Part shown: one piece after another, positions 1 through 5,255 of the stretch | Numbering within the stretch: position 1 is the first letter of the stretch | Layout: each line of letters starts with the position of its first letter | Origin: an archaeon | Lineage (GTDB): Archaea; Aenigmatarchaeota; Aenigmatarchaeia; CG10238-14; SCSR01 | Direction: 5' to 3' | Length of the DNA: 7,134 bases | NCBI GenBank assembly: GCA_004297575.1 | Contig: SCSR01000037.1 | Coordinates: 1 to 7,134 of the forward strand | The notes under the pieces: generated by a model | Databases searched by the model: none | What the model was told of the DNA's origin: nothing | What the model saw: the letters and a program-made list of their open reading frames with translations, nothing else | Made by a program: the position numbers and the translations under genes

Positions 1-272
1 ATATCACCTTGCGCGAAGTTATAATAAGTGCCAGCAAGGGTGCTGAACAACAACGAATAATGGAGTTGTCTGGAATGGACATATATGAGAATGCATTCAG
101 GGATGTTGAACATGCGAAAGAGTTTTTTGCGCAGCAGGGTTTTCAAGTTGAAGCACACAGTTATACAGAAGTAGAAGATGAACTGGTATCGTCTGAAAAA
201 TTGGGAATGTCTAAAAAAGAAGTTCACGAAGCAATAAAGCATGCTCCAGTTTTTGTAATGAGAATCGCTTAA
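1..272 (+). CDS. Unrecognised protein, 5' end probably outside the window
   Basis: I do not recognise this family. The reading frame is open from the left edge (first full codon in frame at base 3) to a TAA at 270-272. The only in-window start that would keep nearly all of it is a TTG at 9-11, which has no ribosome binding site or TATA-like box before it, so this is more likely the C-terminal part of a longer gene. The visible ~88 residues are soluble and charged, with no membrane segment and no cysteine. The last part (KKEVHEAIKHAPVFVMRIA) looks like a helix followed by a strand. Its stop overlaps the stop of the convergent glycosidase-like gene. Codon use looks like that of the neighbours. 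I am fairly sure that it is coding and have no view on function. Confidence 0.55.
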   Translation, partial: ITLREVIISASKGAEQQRIMELSGMDIYENAFRDVEHAKEFFAQQGFQVEAHSYTEVEDELVSSEKLGMSKKEVHEAIKHAPVFVMRIA

Positions 273-1531
273 GCTGGGCATTCGCCTTGCGTATAGTATT
301 TCACCTTGTCGTCAGAACACGCAAAACATGAATTGGAAAACGTCTGCGCGCATGGATATCTTATGCATTGTATCTTCGCTGGGTCAAACCATCCGCAGAC
401 TGGATTGTATTGTGCCGTGCATATCTGGTTAGTTGTGTTTACTGCGCAACTTATTTCGGCTCTAGACAACCTTTGCACTTCGTAGAATATCTCCGTCCTG
501 TTCTTGTAAAAATCAACCAAGCTTGCATTCTCAGGCTGGTCGCCGTAAGATGCAAGGTATCGAGTGTAGAAAAACACTACTCCCTTGCCGCCGAACTTTT
601 CTGTGAAATATGTCGCCGCCCTTGCAAACTTGGCATCGAGATTTTCTCTGGATGGGTCTTGCAGGTATGTTGAGTTTATAGCAGTGCCAGACCATGTCTC
701 AAGTAGCCAGAATTGCTTGCCATTAAGTGATGTTTCGTTCAGGAACCTCTCAGTATCCTCGAAATCCCGCACTCCGTAGTTGTCTGTACCGATTATGTCC
801 AAGCCTTCCATTTTGGTAGCTGCTTTGTAATAATTCAGGATAATGTCGCCTGCCTTGTCGTGGTAAAGGGTATTTCCAGGTGTTGCTATAGCCACTTTTG
901 TGGAAGGCGATGCTTCTTTGACAGTTTTGATCAAATCTTCCGTAAGGTTCACCCAATCATTAAGCTTCGTCCAAGGTTGGGATACAATCGCGTCTGAAGG
1001 CATGAGCCAATACCATCCCGGCTCCTTCACAACGACATAATAATCAGGCTTGTAGCGCGCAGCCAACACACTTACTCTCTCAATCCACTCTTTCTTGAAT
1101 TGTCCCCACGTTACCTTCCTCGTTGTCCTGTAACTTTCTGCAGCGGCGTCTGCAATCATCAGCTCTTTACCGTTCCTTCTGATTTCATCTACAGCAAAAT
1201 CGTATTTCTTTATCGCCGCCGTGTTATTCTCCAGCCAAGGACCATAATTCATGTCTATCCTTATCACAGACATGTTGCTTTCTGCCAGCATTCTAACGTT
1301 TTCAGCAATTACACCGTTAATGACATAACTTTGTCCAACATGACCATAGCTCACAGAATCAAGCACACCTCCAATGACGGCGTGTGTAGTGCCATTCGGC
1401 TTCCATTCCACCAGCTTCTGGTCAACCCATTGATCAGTGATTGGTACGGATTTTTTCGTGGTGTTGAAAATACTATAAAGTGCAAGTGCCACAACTAGAA
1501 TTGATGCGAATACCAAAATTATTTTCTTCAT
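269..1531 (-). CDS. Secreted or membrane-anchored TIM-barrel glycosidase-like protein with C-terminal Kazal-like cysteine domain
   Basis: 420 residues. Residues 4-22 are a hydrophobic signal or anchor segment after MKK. The body (about 50-350) reads as a (beta/alpha)8 barrel of the clan GH-A kind: strand-like blocks near VIRIDM (89-94), ELMIAD (123-128), YYVVVKEP (164-171), KVAIATPG (212-219), LDIIGTD (244-250), FWLLETW (274-280) and GVVFFYT (317-323). E170 at the end of the fourth strand and E278 at the end of the seventh fit the acid/base and nucleophile pair. However, the usual N of the NEP motif is K169. Residues 362-418 carry eight cysteines with a Kazal-like layout (PVCG at 377-380, then FSNSCFAC, then GEC). 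Ten N-X-S/T sequons (N23, 46, 86, 102, 195, 265, 286, 335, 344, 365) suggest an extracellular glycoprotein. The gene starts 9 bases after the parvulin stop, likely one transcript. The substrate is unknown; loss of activity is possible. Confidence 0.8.
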   Translation of the reverse strand: MKKIILVFASILVVALALYSIFNTTKKSVPITDQWVDQKLVEWKPNGTTHAVIGGVLDSVSYGHVGQSYVINGVIAENVRMLAESNMSVIRIDMNYGPWLENNTAAIKKYDFAVDEIRRNGKELMIADAAAESYRTTRKVTWGQFKKEWIERVSVLAARYKPDYYVVVKEPGWYWLMPSDAIVSQPWTKLNDWVNLTEDLIKTVKEASPSTKVAIATPGNTLYHDKAGDIILNYYKAATKMEGLDIIGTDNYGVRDFEDTERFLNETSLNGKQFWLLETWSGTAINSTYLQDPSRENLDAKFARAATYFTEKFGGKGVVFFYTRYLASYGDQPENASLVDFYKNRTEIFYEVQRLSRAEISCAVNTTNQICTAQYNPVCGWFDPAKIQCIRYPCAQTFSNSCFACSDDKVKYYTQGECPA

Positions 1532-1540
1532 AAATAGGAT

Positions 1541-1816
1541 TTAATCCAAGCGCTTTATGATGTGATACCCAAATTCTGACTTTACAACATTTGACAGCTG
1601 CCCTTTCTGCAGTGCGAATGCAACCTGCTCGAAAGGCCTTACCATTACACCGTGCCCGAAATACCCAAGGTCTCCTCCGCGCCTCCTGCTAGGGCATGTT
1701 GACTTTTCAGCAGCTGTTTTTGCAAAATCAGCGCCAGATTGGAGCAGTTTCAGTATCTCCTCGGCCTGCGTAAATTTCTCAACAAGTATGTGCGCGCACC
1801 TAATCTTGTCAGCCAT
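1541..1816 (-). CDS. Parvulin-type peptidyl-prolyl cis-trans isomerase
   Basis: 91 residues, the length of a single stand-alone parvulin domain with no signal peptide, so it is predicted to be cytoplasmic. The protein speeds cis-trans isomerisation of peptide bonds before proline. Family motifs run in order: CAHILV (7-12), GGDLGYFGHGVMV (47-59), PFEQVAF (61-67) and FGYHIIKR (82-89). The residues matching the Pin1 active site are H8, C41, M58, F62 and H85. The spacings C-M 17, M-F 4 and F-H 23 equal those of Pin1 as I know it. The basic loop that gives Pin1 its phospho-specificity is not evident. The ATG at 1814-1816 lies 26 bases from the centre of a TATA-like box, suggesting a leaderless message. 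It is followed closely by the glycosidase-like gene, although the two products should sit on opposite sides of the membrane. Confidence 0.93.
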   Translation of the reverse strand: MADKIRCAHILVEKFTQAEEILKLLQSGADFAKTAAEKSTCPSRRRGGDLGYFGHGVMVRPFEQVAFALQKGQLSNVVKSEFGYHIIKRLD

Positions 1817-1819
1817 ACC

Positions 1820-1830
1820 AATTTATTTAA
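1820..1830 (+). promoter_or_regulatory. TATA-like box for tRNA-Thr
   Basis: The sequence AATTTATTTAA is centred about 32 bases before the first base of mature tRNA-Thr, so transcription would begin a few bases before the tRNA. It probably also drives the membrane protein gene immediately behind the tRNA. Confidence 0.5.
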
Positions 1831-1837
1831 CCGTTTC

Positions 1838-1846
1838 ATTATAAAA
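1838..1846 (-). promoter_or_regulatory. TATA-like box for the parvulin gene
   Basis: On the minus strand this reads TTTTATAAT, preceded by AACC, which could serve as a BRE. Its centre is about 26 bases upstream of the parvulin ATG, the spacing expected for an archaeal promoter giving a leaderless transcript. It lies in the 40-base gap shared with the divergent tRNA-Thr. Confidence 0.6.
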
Positions 1847-1856
1847 GGTTTAGTAT

Positions 1857-1930
1857 GCCTCAGTAGCTCAGCCCGGTAGAGCAACTGCTTTGTAAGCAGT
1901 GGGTCGTGGGTTCAACTCCCATCTGAGGCT
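1857..1930 (+). tRNA. tRNA-Thr (anticodon TGT)
   Basis: A complete cloverleaf without intron. The acceptor stem GCCTCAG (1857-1863) pairs with CTGAGGC (1923-1929), with discriminator T1930. The D stem is GCTC/GAGC (1866-1869/1879-1882). The anticodon stem is ACTGC/GCAGT with loop TTTGTAA, anticodon TGT at 1891-1893. The T stem is GTGGG/CCCAT with one G-T pair, loop TTCAACT. The CCA end is not encoded. It would read ACA and other ACN codons ending in A or G. The next coding start follows three bases after the discriminator. Confidence 0.97.
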
Positions 1931-1933
1931 CTC

Positions 1934-2299
1934 ATGTTGACAGATGTCGTGCTGATGATGGCATTGCTTGCAGGGATATTATCCATTGCCCTTTTCACAT
2001 TCACGATATTCTTTGAGAAAAACAAGAGGCGTTCCAAGATCCTTCTGGTGTGGGCAACTTTATTCTTGGCTGCGGCATTCGTTGCAATCGAGTATGCGTC
2101 ATGGATTAATGGGTATTTCCTGTTCAACATCATTCCACAGTTCAACTTTCCATTGCTTGCATATTTCGGTATCTGGTTTGTGTTCGTTGCATGGCTGTTC
2201 GAATCGATAGGTGAAAGGAAGGTATGGTTAATACTTCTGGCTACCTTGTTGATAGTGACCGTAATTGCACTGAACTGCCCGAATTGTGTAAGATTTTAA
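1934..2299 (+). CDS. Four-helix membrane protein of unknown function
   Basis: 121 residues. I do not recognise a family. Four hydrophobic segments lie at about 4-27, 36-58, 72-92 and 96-113. The basic loop EKNKRRSK (28-35) and the GERK turn (93-96) should face the cytoplasm, which places both ends outside. The short tail carries a C-X-X-C pair (CPNC, 115-118), which could form a disulfide or bind metal on the outer face. The second helix holds an acidic residue (E53) next to aromatic residues. The ATG at 1934 is chosen because later in-frame ATGs (1955, 1958) would cut into the first helix. It begins three bases after tRNA-Thr, so it is probably made from the same transcript. The stop overlaps the TATA-like box of tRNA-Trp. 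Confidence 0.8.
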   Translation: MLTDVVLMMALLAGILSIALFTFTIFFEKNKRRSKILLVWATLFLAAAFVAIEYASWINGYFLFNIIPQFNFPLLAYFGIWFVFVAWLFESIGERKVWLILLATLLIVTVIALNCPNCVRF

Positions 2300-2301
2300 A
2301 C
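2292..2301 (+). promoter_or_regulatory. TATA-like box for tRNA-Trp
   Basis: GATTTTAAAC is centred about 29 bases upstream of the first base of tRNA-Trp. It overlaps the stop codon of the preceding membrane protein gene, so the tRNA may have its own promoter, read through from upstream, or both. Confidence 0.45.
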
Positions 2302-2325
2302 TTTGGCGAAGAAGTTATCATACAA

Positions 2326-2435
2326 GGGGTCGTAGTCTAGTCGGTAGGACGGCTGCCTCCAGCTTTGTCATGGAGATTTGATAAAAAGATGAAAGAAGAC
2401 AGCAGCTAACGTGAGTTCGAATCTCGCCGACCCCA
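2326..2435 (+). tRNA. tRNA-Trp (anticodon CCA) with a 38-base intron at 2363-2400
   Basis: Exon 1 is 2326-2362 and exon 2 is 2401-2435. The acceptor stem GGGGTCG (2326-2332) pairs with CGACCCC (2428-2434), with discriminator A2435. The D stem is GTCT/GGAC (2335-2338/2347-2350, one T-G pair). The anticodon stem GCTGC (2352-2356) pairs with GCAGC (2402-2406). The T stem is GTGAG/CTCGC with loop TTCGAAT. Removing 2363-2400 gives the loop CTCCAGA, the usual archaeal Trp loop, with CCA at 2359-2361. This is the canonical 37/38 intron site cut by the archaeal splicing endonuclease at a bulge-helix-bulge. The variable region is short (TAAC). CCA is not encoded. The 3' exon is antisense to the end of the isoaspartate methyltransferase gene. 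Confidence 0.93.
2363..2400 (+). other. tRNA-Trp intron (bulge-helix-bulge type)
   Basis: The predicted cuts are after AG of the bulge A2361-G2362-C2363 and after AC of the bulge A2399-C2400-A2401. The central helix is CTCC (2357-2360) with GAAG (2395-2398), with one C-A mismatch at 2359/2396. The inner helix is TTT (2364-2366) with AAA (2392-2394), and may continue with CAT (2369-2371) and ATG (2389-2391) across a two-base bulge. An alternative hairpin pairs CTCCA (2357-2361) with TGGAG (2371-2375), covering the anticodon. The intron is too short for the box C/D methylation guide found in haloarchaeal tRNA-Trp introns. Confidence 0.85.
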
Positions 2436-3086
2436 TCCGTACTTGCCTTTGAGTTCTATGAATACAACACTTCCTAAATCTTTCTTGATTAGTTTCCCGT
2501 TTTTCATTTTCTTTATCCACATCAATCTTTGCTCGCCCCACTGCTTGCCAACAGGCGTAACGAGAATCCCGCCATGCTTGAGCTGTTCAATCCACGCTTT
2601 AGGTATTTTTCCAGGCGAGGCTGCGCTGGAGATTATCTTATCAAATGGTGCGTATTCTGACAATCCTTTGCTCCCGTCCCCAAGAATCAGCTTTACCTTC
2701 TTGTCATATCCTGTTTTCTTCAGATTTTCTTCCGCAAACTCGTAGGTCTCTGGATTGATTTCAACACCGTACACTTTCCCATTTCCTACAACCTCCTTGA
2801 TGTATGCTAAAAGTATGCCTGATCCAGCCCCAATTTCCAACACACTATCACCTTTCTCTAGTTGCACAGCAGACAGGAACGAAGCATGCATGTTCATCGC
2901 AGAAATCGTCACTCCGCCAGGTATAGGCAATGCGACGTTGTAATCATATGCGTACTGGCGATAGTCTTTCGGTATAAACAGCTCGCGTCTTACTTTCAGC
3001 AGGGCGTTCATAATTTCGGGCGTCGCCACTACGCCCATATCTTTCAGGTATTCCACCAATTCTTTCCTCCTTTTTGTGAATTCCAT
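2406..3086 (-). CDS. pcm: Protein-L-isoaspartate O-methyltransferase
   Basis: 226 residues, a normal length for the family. The cytoplasmic enzyme transfers a methyl group from S-adenosylmethionine to L-isoaspartyl residues in aged proteins, the first step of their repair. N-terminal features include VRREL-FIP (32-39) and the AYDYNVALPI segment (46-55). TISAMNMHASF (60-70) is the family's TIS region. The SAM site is VLEIGAGSG (82-90), with the acidic E109 after the next strand (VYGVEI). GDG at 136-138 and the QLKHGGILVTPVG block (168-180) complete the fold. The chosen ATG at 3084-3086 matches the family N-terminus, and longer frames would run into the divergent isomerase gene. The last ten residues (GWGRRDSNSR) include sequence antisense to the tRNA-Trp 3' exon, and the stop lies in the tRNA. 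Confidence 0.95.
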   Translation of the reverse strand: MEFTKRRKELVEYLKDMGVVATPEIMNALLKVRRELFIPKDYRQYAYDYNVALPIPGGVTISAMNMHASFLSAVQLEKGDSVLEIGAGSGILLAYIKEVVGNGKVYGVEINPETYEFAEENLKKTGYDKKVKLILGDGSKGLSEYAPFDKIISSAASPGKIPKAWIEQLKHGGILVTPVGKQWGEQRLMWIKKMKNGKLIKKDLGSVVFIELKGKYGWGRRDSNSR

Positions 3087-3119
3087 ATTTTTAATTAAAC
3101 TGTTATTTAAATTCATAAT
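3087..3119. promoter_or_regulatory. 33-base divergent promoter region between pcm and the R15P isomerase gene
   Basis: Almost pure A/T. Toward the isomerase, TTTTTAATTAA (3088-3098) is centred about 27 bases before the ATG, fitting a leaderless start. Toward pcm, TTTAAATAA on the minus strand (3103-3111) is centred about 21 bases before its ATG. The two boxes are side by side, so the two directions may compete for TBP. No ribosome binding site is visible for either gene. Confidence 0.55.
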
Positions 3120-3941
3120 ATGTTGGACAAGGTTGTTGCTGATATCAAGTCTTTGAAAATTCAGGGTTCGCAGAGCGTCGCAGAAGCAGCAATGAGGGCA
3201 TGGGTAAAGGCAAGGAACAAGAAAGAGGCGTACAGGAAACTCTACGCTGCCAGGCCGACAGAACCCTTTCTGAGGAATGTGCTGGATTATCTGATGAAGC
3301 ATGATGACGCGGATGCGTTATGGGAAAAGTTTGCGGTTGACAAACAAGAAATTATAAAATTGGGCGCGGGCAAGATACGAAACGACATGATAGTATACAC
3401 GCATTGCCACTCGTCTTCCGTTAACAGGATTCTGGTTGAAGCGAAGAAACAAAAAAAGAAATTCAATGTCCATGCAACCGAGACAAGGCCTTTCTTCCAG
3501 GGAAGGATAACAGCGAGACAGTTGTCTGAAGCGAAAATCTCTGTTACATTATTTATCGACTCGGCAGCAAGGCTTGCATTAAAGGATGCAGACATCATGA
3601 TGATTGGCGCTGACGCGATTACTGCGGACGGGTATGTGATAAACAAGATTGGCAGCGAGCTGATGGCAACGGTAGCGAAAAACTATGGCGTTCCTGTCTA
3701 TGTCTGCACGCATTCATGGAAGTTTGACCCCAAGACAGTTTTTGAATTCGAAGAGGAGATAGAACAGCGCTCAGTGAAGGAGATATGGTCAAACCCGCCA
3801 CGCGGCGTGAAAATAAGCAATTATGCTTTTGAGAAGGTGCATCCTGACTTGATTACAGGAATCATTTCCGAGATTGGTGTCATGAAGCCTGAGAATTTTG
3901 TTTCAGAAGTCGAAAAGAAGAATGCATGGATGTTTGGTTGA
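3120..3941 (+). CDS. Ribose-1,5-bisphosphate isomerase (IF2B-related)
   Basis: 273 residues of the eIF2B-alpha/MtnA-like fold. It converts alpha-D-ribose-1,5-bisphosphate to ribulose-1,5-bisphosphate, the second step of the archaeal AMP pathway. The helical N-terminal part (about 1-85) precedes the catalytic domain. Landmarks are YTHCHS (93-98), ETRPFFQGR (121-129), FIDSAA (145-150), GADAI (163-167), NKIGSELMA (175-183) and the Phe/Pro-containing KFDPKT (201-206). C96 and D165 fit the catalytic Cys and Asp; their spacing of 69 equals that of Cys133 and Asp202 in the Thermococcus kodakarensis enzyme, separating it from plain initiation-factor subunits. The start is fixed by an in-frame TAA at 3108-3110, so the N-terminus is truly some 37 residues shorter than the Thermococcus protein. 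It is the first gene of the cluster; its stop directly abuts the RuBisCO ATG. Confidence 0.92.
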   Translation: MLDKVVADIKSLKIQGSQSVAEAAMRAWVKARNKKEAYRKLYAARPTEPFLRNVLDYLMKHDDADALWEKFAVDKQEIIKLGAGKIRNDMIVYTHCHSSSVNRILVEAKKQKKKFNVHATETRPFFQGRITARQLSEAKISVTLFIDSAARLALKDADIMMIGADAITADGYVINKIGSELMATVAKNYGVPVYVCTHSWKFDPKTVFEFEEEIEQRSVKEIWSNPPRGVKISNYAFEKVHPDLITGIISEIGVMKPENFVSEVEKKNAWMFG

Positions 3942-5228
3942 ATGAAAGACTGGTATCTTGATTTCGTAAATATGAATTACAGGCCTAGCAAGAGCGATCT
4001 GGTTTGCCTGTTCAGGATCGAACCTGCAAAAGGGATAACGATGAAAGAGGCTGCTGGAAGGGTTGCGTCCGAAAGTTCTGCAGGGACTTGGACCACGCTT
4101 TACAACCTGCCTCCGCGCGTCAAGAAAATAATGGCAACGGCATTTGAAATCAAAGGCAACATGGTCAAGGTAGCATACCCGATTGATCTGTGGGAGCCAG
4201 GAAATGCGCCGCAGCTGATGAGCGGGATTGCTGGTAACATTTTTGGAATGAAGGCATTGCAAGGGTTGAGGCTGGTGGATGTATCGTTGCCGAAGGATTA
4301 CCTGAGACATTACAAGGGACCGCACTATGGGATAGAAGGGATAAGGAAGATTCTGAAAGTCAGTAAAAGGCCTGTGACAGGAGCCGTGCCGAAACCTAAG
4401 ATAGGATATAGCGCAGCAGAGCATGCCGAGATTGCATTCGAGACGTGGATGGGCGGATTTGATCTGGTAAAGGATGATGAGAACCTAACGTCTACATCGT
4501 TCAACAAGTTCGAGGAGCGTGCAAGGCTGATGCTCAAAATGAGAGAAAAAGCCGAGAGGTTGACAGGAGAAAAGAAATCTGCATTGCTAAACATAACAGG
4601 CGAGACGAGGGATATGATCAGGCGCGCACAGTTTTTGCATGACCTTGGATGGGAGTTTGCAATGATTGACGTGGTGACATGCGGGAATGCTGCTGTGCAG
4701 ACCATGAGAGACGTGTGCGCTGATTTGGGGCTGGCGATTCATGCTCATCGGGCAATGCATGCTGCGTTCGACAGGGTTGACAGCCATGGGATTACGATGC
4801 TTGTTTTGGCAAAGATGATGAGGATGATAGGCGTGGATGAGATACACATAGGCACGGTAGTGGGCAAGCTTGTTGGTAAGAAACAGGAAGTGATGGACAT
4901 ACAGAAGGAGATTACATCAAAATCAGTCTCTAAGAGTTCGGAGTTGCTTGACCAAAACTGGGGTCGCATCAAACCTACGTTGCCTGTAGCGTCCGGAGGG
5001 CTACATCCTGGAATTGTTCCAAAGGTGATGGACATACTGGGTGATAATATTTGCCTCCTTGTCAGCGGCGGGATACATGGCCATCCTAAAGGGACGCGTG
5101 CGGGAGCAAAAGCTGCGATGCAGGCTATACATGCAAACATGGACAAGATTTCGCTAAATGAGTATGCCAAGACGCACAAGGAACTTGCGCAAGCCCTAGA
5201 AAAGTGGGGAACTGAAACTCCGATATAA
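3942..5228 (+). CDS. rbcL: Ribulose-1,5-bisphosphate carboxylase, form III large subunit
   Basis: 428 residues. It adds CO2 and water to ribulose-1,5-bisphosphate to give two 3-phosphoglycerates. The N-terminal domain (about 1-125) holds ESSAGTW (E44, T49, W50) and N99 in AGNIFGM. The barrel domain follows with all expected catalytic residues: K151 and K153 (PKPK), the carbamylated lysine K177 with the metal ligands D179 and E180 (KDDE), H269-R270 (HAHRAMH), H302 (HIGT), K309 (GK of loop 6), S351-G352-G353 and G376-G377. It is therefore a true carboxylase and not a RuBisCO-like protein. The text resembles archaeal form III (e.g. GITMLVLAK, HAHRAMHAAF); I favour III-b or III-c over methanogen III-a or form II/III, but cannot settle the subtype. 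No small subunit gene is present. The ATG follows the isomerase stop with no gap (TGAATG), so translation is probably coupled. Confidence 0.97.
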   Translation: MKDWYLDFVNMNYRPSKSDLVCLFRIEPAKGITMKEAAGRVASESSAGTWTTLYNLPPRVKKIMATAFEIKGNMVKVAYPIDLWEPGNAPQLMSGIAGNIFGMKALQGLRLVDVSLPKDYLRHYKGPHYGIEGIRKILKVSKRPVTGAVPKPKIGYSAAEHAEIAFETWMGGFDLVKDDENLTSTSFNKFEERARLMLKMREKAERLTGEKKSALLNITGETRDMIRRAQFLHDLGWEFAMIDVVTCGNAAVQTMRDVCADLGLAIHAHRAMHAAFDRVDSHGITMLVLAKMMRMIGVDEIHIGTVVGKLVGKKQEVMDIQKEITSKSVSKSSELLDQNWGRIKPTLPVASGGLHPGIVPKVMDILGDNICLLVSGGIHGHPKGTRAGAKAAMQAIHANMDKISLNEYAKTHKELAQALEKWGTETPI

Positions 5229-5234
5229 TTTTAA
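5224..5234 (+). promoter_or_regulatory. Possible internal TATA-like box before the ten-cysteine protein gene
   Basis: ATAATTTTAAC overlaps the RuBisCO stop codon and is centred about 27 bases before the ATG at 5256. That spacing fits a leaderless internal start that could transcribe the small protein and AMP phosphorylase apart from the first two genes. The gap of 27 bases has no ribosome binding site. Confidence 0.4.
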
Positions 5235-5255
5235 CCAGTCCGAAGACAAAATATA

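Noticed and set aside
1100..1498. A 132-codon open frame antisense to the glycosidase-like gene
   Set aside because: It is a shadow of a well supported gene; its composition is rich in Arg, His, Cys and Pro with no domain, and there is no promoter or ribosome site.
2372..2388. Possible CRISPR, insertion sequence or direct repeat anywhere in the window
   Set aside because: Reading by eye found no repeated units, transposase fragments or terminal inverted repeats; the intron loop cited here is merely A-rich.
2363..2400. Box C/D guide RNA inside the tRNA-Trp intron, as in haloarchaea
   Set aside because: The intron is only 38 bases and has no full C box or D box; GATGAAAG is only a partial resemblance.
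3087..3302. An extension of the pcm reading frame upstream of 3086
   Set aside because: The family N-terminus fits the ATG at 3084-3086; the extension lies across the divergent promoter and is antisense to the isomerase gene.
3120..3941. Translation initiation factor 2B subunit or methylthioribose-1-phosphate isomerase
   Set aside because: The Cys96/Asp165 spacing matches ribose-1,5-bisphosphate isomerase and the neighbours are RuBisCO and AMP phosphorylase.
3942..5228. RuBisCO-like protein (form IV) instead of a true carboxylase
   Set aside because: The carbamylated lysine, both acidic metal ligands, both PKPK lysines and the loop 6 lysine are all present.
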